Shown here: one piece after another, positions 63,601 through 64,000 of the stretch
How the letters are laid out: each line of letters opens with the position of its first letter
How positions within the stretch are numbered: the stretch's first letter is position 1
Assembly (NCBI GenBank): GCA_037693485.1
Contig: CM075347.1
Location: 146,829,501-146,893,500, forward strand
Source of the DNA: Kitagawia praeruptora
Taxonomy: Eukaryota > Streptophyta > Magnoliopsida > Apiales > Apiaceae
Direction of reading: 5' to 3'
Length of the DNA stretch: 64,000 nt
Position numbers and translations under genes: made by a program
Notes under the pieces: generated by a model
Told to the model about the DNA's origin: nothing
What the model saw: only the letters and a program-made list of their open reading frames with translations
Database searches by the model: none

Positions 63601-64000
63601 TTTGAGCATTAATGAACAGCTCAAGAAACCTGATATTAAAAATCAGATAAAAATTATAGAAAATCAATTTATTGATGAAGTTTGTAATGACCTTCCTAAT
63701 GCTTTTTGGAATAGAAAGAAACATGTTATTTCTCTTCCTTATATAGATGGTTTTAATGAAAACCAAATCCCTACAAAAGCTAGACCAGCTCAAATGAATA
63801 AAGAATACTTAGAATTATGTAAAAAGGAGATTAATTCTCTTTTAGAAAAAGGCTTAATTAGAAAGTCTAAATCTCCTTGGAGTTGTACAGCATTTTATGT
63901 TAATAATGCTGCTGAAAAAGAAAGAGGTGTGCCTAGATTAGTCATTAATTATAAACCTCTTAATAAAGTTTTAAAATGGATTAGATATCCTATTCCTAAC
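60677..64000 (+). CDS. Viral ORF2 polyprotein, segment F, partial at right edge
   Basis: I see no stop in the 1108 codons to the edge of the window. The frame covers the virion-protein N-terminus, coiled coil, coat core, zinc knuckle (about residues 599-612), acidic segment, second coiled coil, protease (DSGAD near 843) and the first part of RT. The complete polyprotein in the unit would be about 1461 residues, with RT YIDD near 1186 and RNase H near 1334, judged from the other segments. It has Y where other copies have C in the ISHCINE segment (near 62145). The full state of this copy cannot be judged here. Confidence 0.88.
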   Translation, partial: MIDLSPGSRMREILNKEFQQEKHAQFRRWYFKKYSSKDLDKFKDEFYNYIAKTEDYIPFVNWFIKTYLDNTKKEILVLQRPWKTPKGETVNSPFPPEQTICLNNNTEATAYTSIQKLENSQATVKDLNTIIKSQNYTNTFLVCLGDQCITLEKEIISLKQFIENELSSIKKLIEKQNPESSSNRDNIPMIQPPIPIKGFRIEPTSEEFLKVLQQKMNNLNISVLSKDDSSQQSENSEPVEEIEEINELATMFAKQKINNTEINPIYAPKPLEKFYYQRPSPQDLLFEEPEYIQNSYSGKAIYEWNIDGFNEKQIFDVIHRIMMYSTVCKQNGSTDSAIASFIATGFVGQIRGWWDHYFTQNQRLEIINHKKILSVENGVVTTGEEDAVYTLCLAILQHFVGSNIPVAEKLCTLLQNLRCPSLTHFRWYKDTFLSRVYQLGEPNSVHWKSKFIDGLPHLFAERVRQSLRNKNDGVNINYNYLTYGEIISHYINEGLALCNDIKLRNQLKKQKLSEKHQLGEFCDQFAFDIGKIPRYPDKKKQKIAYKKNKTYKNNSYKSKYPFNKNSYKKNYKKSYNKLEKKPFVPNKGKRKAKRIDITCHKCGKVGHYANQCWTKKALNEIEDEQLRSQLEKVLLHNSEDERESSDNEDLALIYESSSESDSQDSDNNDCQCNELNYYKSIVDMNGLNVLTADQDRALKIIDSITDFELKKQMLDALIKNNKEKEAPIVIDAPYQLSEVLERFQKSNIKETPVSLNDLRKEVNLLKSEITQIRQNNTILTQRITLLESKSVINDESKDIPSSSNTKETEYLALLEQVTSQRWYIKVTLVVSREFILKDEIALVDSGADLNCIQEGLIPTKYFEKTTQSISHAAGEKLQVRYKLPNTYICNEDICLPTSFILIKNMNHRIILGNPFLHNIMPLNNVDQSGISTIIEGKKIKFEFITDPQTRIINEVKDRLLSKENQLCFLKEEIKVLSINEQLKKPDIKNQIKIIENQFIDEVCNDLPNAFWNRKKHVISLPYIDGFNENQIPTKARPAQMNKEYLELCKKEINSLLEKGLIRKSKSPWSCTAFYVNNAAEKERGVPRLVINYKPLNKVLKWIRYPIPN

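Larger units (their letters stand above)
59090..64000 (+). mobile_element. Endogenous pararetrovirus segment F, continues past window
   Basis: About 14 non-viral bases (59090-59103) come first. Viral sequence then resumes at CTTCTTACTTAAATAC, a few bases inside the recurrent breakpoint. Primer site, leader, ORF1 and ORF2 follow without a visible break to the edge. It may be the most complete copy, but its 3' half is outside the window. Confidence 0.88.

Noticed and set aside
36849..64000. Interpretation of the repeated unit as a Ty3/gypsy retrotransposon
   Set aside because: There is no integrase and there are no true LTRs. The 30K movement protein, tRNA-Met primer site and permuted copies fit Caulimoviridae instead.
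59090..64000. Calling segment F a complete, active virus
   Set aside because: Only its first half is in view and its own promoter is missing at the left joint, so neither completeness nor activity can be claimed.

Overview
The window is a transposon-rich stretch of a plant nuclear genome, most likely a eudicot. The evidence is Ty1/copia retrotransposons with initiator-Met-tRNA primer sites, an L1-type LINE with plant-style ORF1, Stowaway, Mutator-like and CACTA elements, an F-box pseudogene with a kelch-type C-terminal region, and a large cluster of an endogenous plant pararetrovirus (Caulimoviridae). The species cannot be fixed from the sequence. I found no bacterial genes, tRNA, rRNA or CRISPR array.

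Layout. 1-9881: a minus-strand Ty1/copia element (copia-1) with gag, pol and an extra ORF that runs off the left edge; only its 5' LTR is in view. 9882-16160: a second minus-strand copia element (copia-2), cut at its 3' side by copia-1. 16161-17605: two CACTA transposon ends, the first carrying exon-like remnants of an unknown gene. 17606-21134: a decayed composite copia element (copia-3) whose gag and RT come from different lineages. It sits in a broken LINE (21135-24535). 24536-31637: mostly AT-rich DNA with several MITEs and a broken F-box gene (29020-30909) interrupted by an 854-bp Mutator-like element. 31638-35074: a non-autonomous CACTA element that contains a complete 1188-bp TRIM retrotransposon. 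35255-36295: stacked inverted repeats with TA microsatellites.

36296-64000: at least five rearranged, almost identical segments of one pararetrovirus (A to F below, D and E being continuous). The viral unit is about 7990 bp: tRNA-Met primer site, leader with short ORFs and a 47-57 nt poly(A) tract, ORF1 (movement protein, 346 aa), ORF2 (coat, zinc knuckle, protease, reverse transcriptase and RNase H, about 1461 aa), ORF3 (468 aa with an RGG-rich N-terminus) and ORF4 (84 aa). ORF1/ORF2 overlap by 8 nt, ORF2/ORF3 share one base and ORF3/ORF4 are 2 nt apart, which suggests coupled translation from one pregenomic RNA. Segments B and C form an inverted repeat with arms of about 5.4 kb. D-E is a full unit, circularly permuted with a 39-bp overlap. 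Several junctions fall at the tRNA-primer site or about 64 nt before it. No segment in view has all ORFs intact and uninterrupted.

The strongest candidate for something undescribed is this virus: its gene arrangement does not match a caulimovirid genus I can name with confidence, and the locus records how its DNA was joined into the chromosome.
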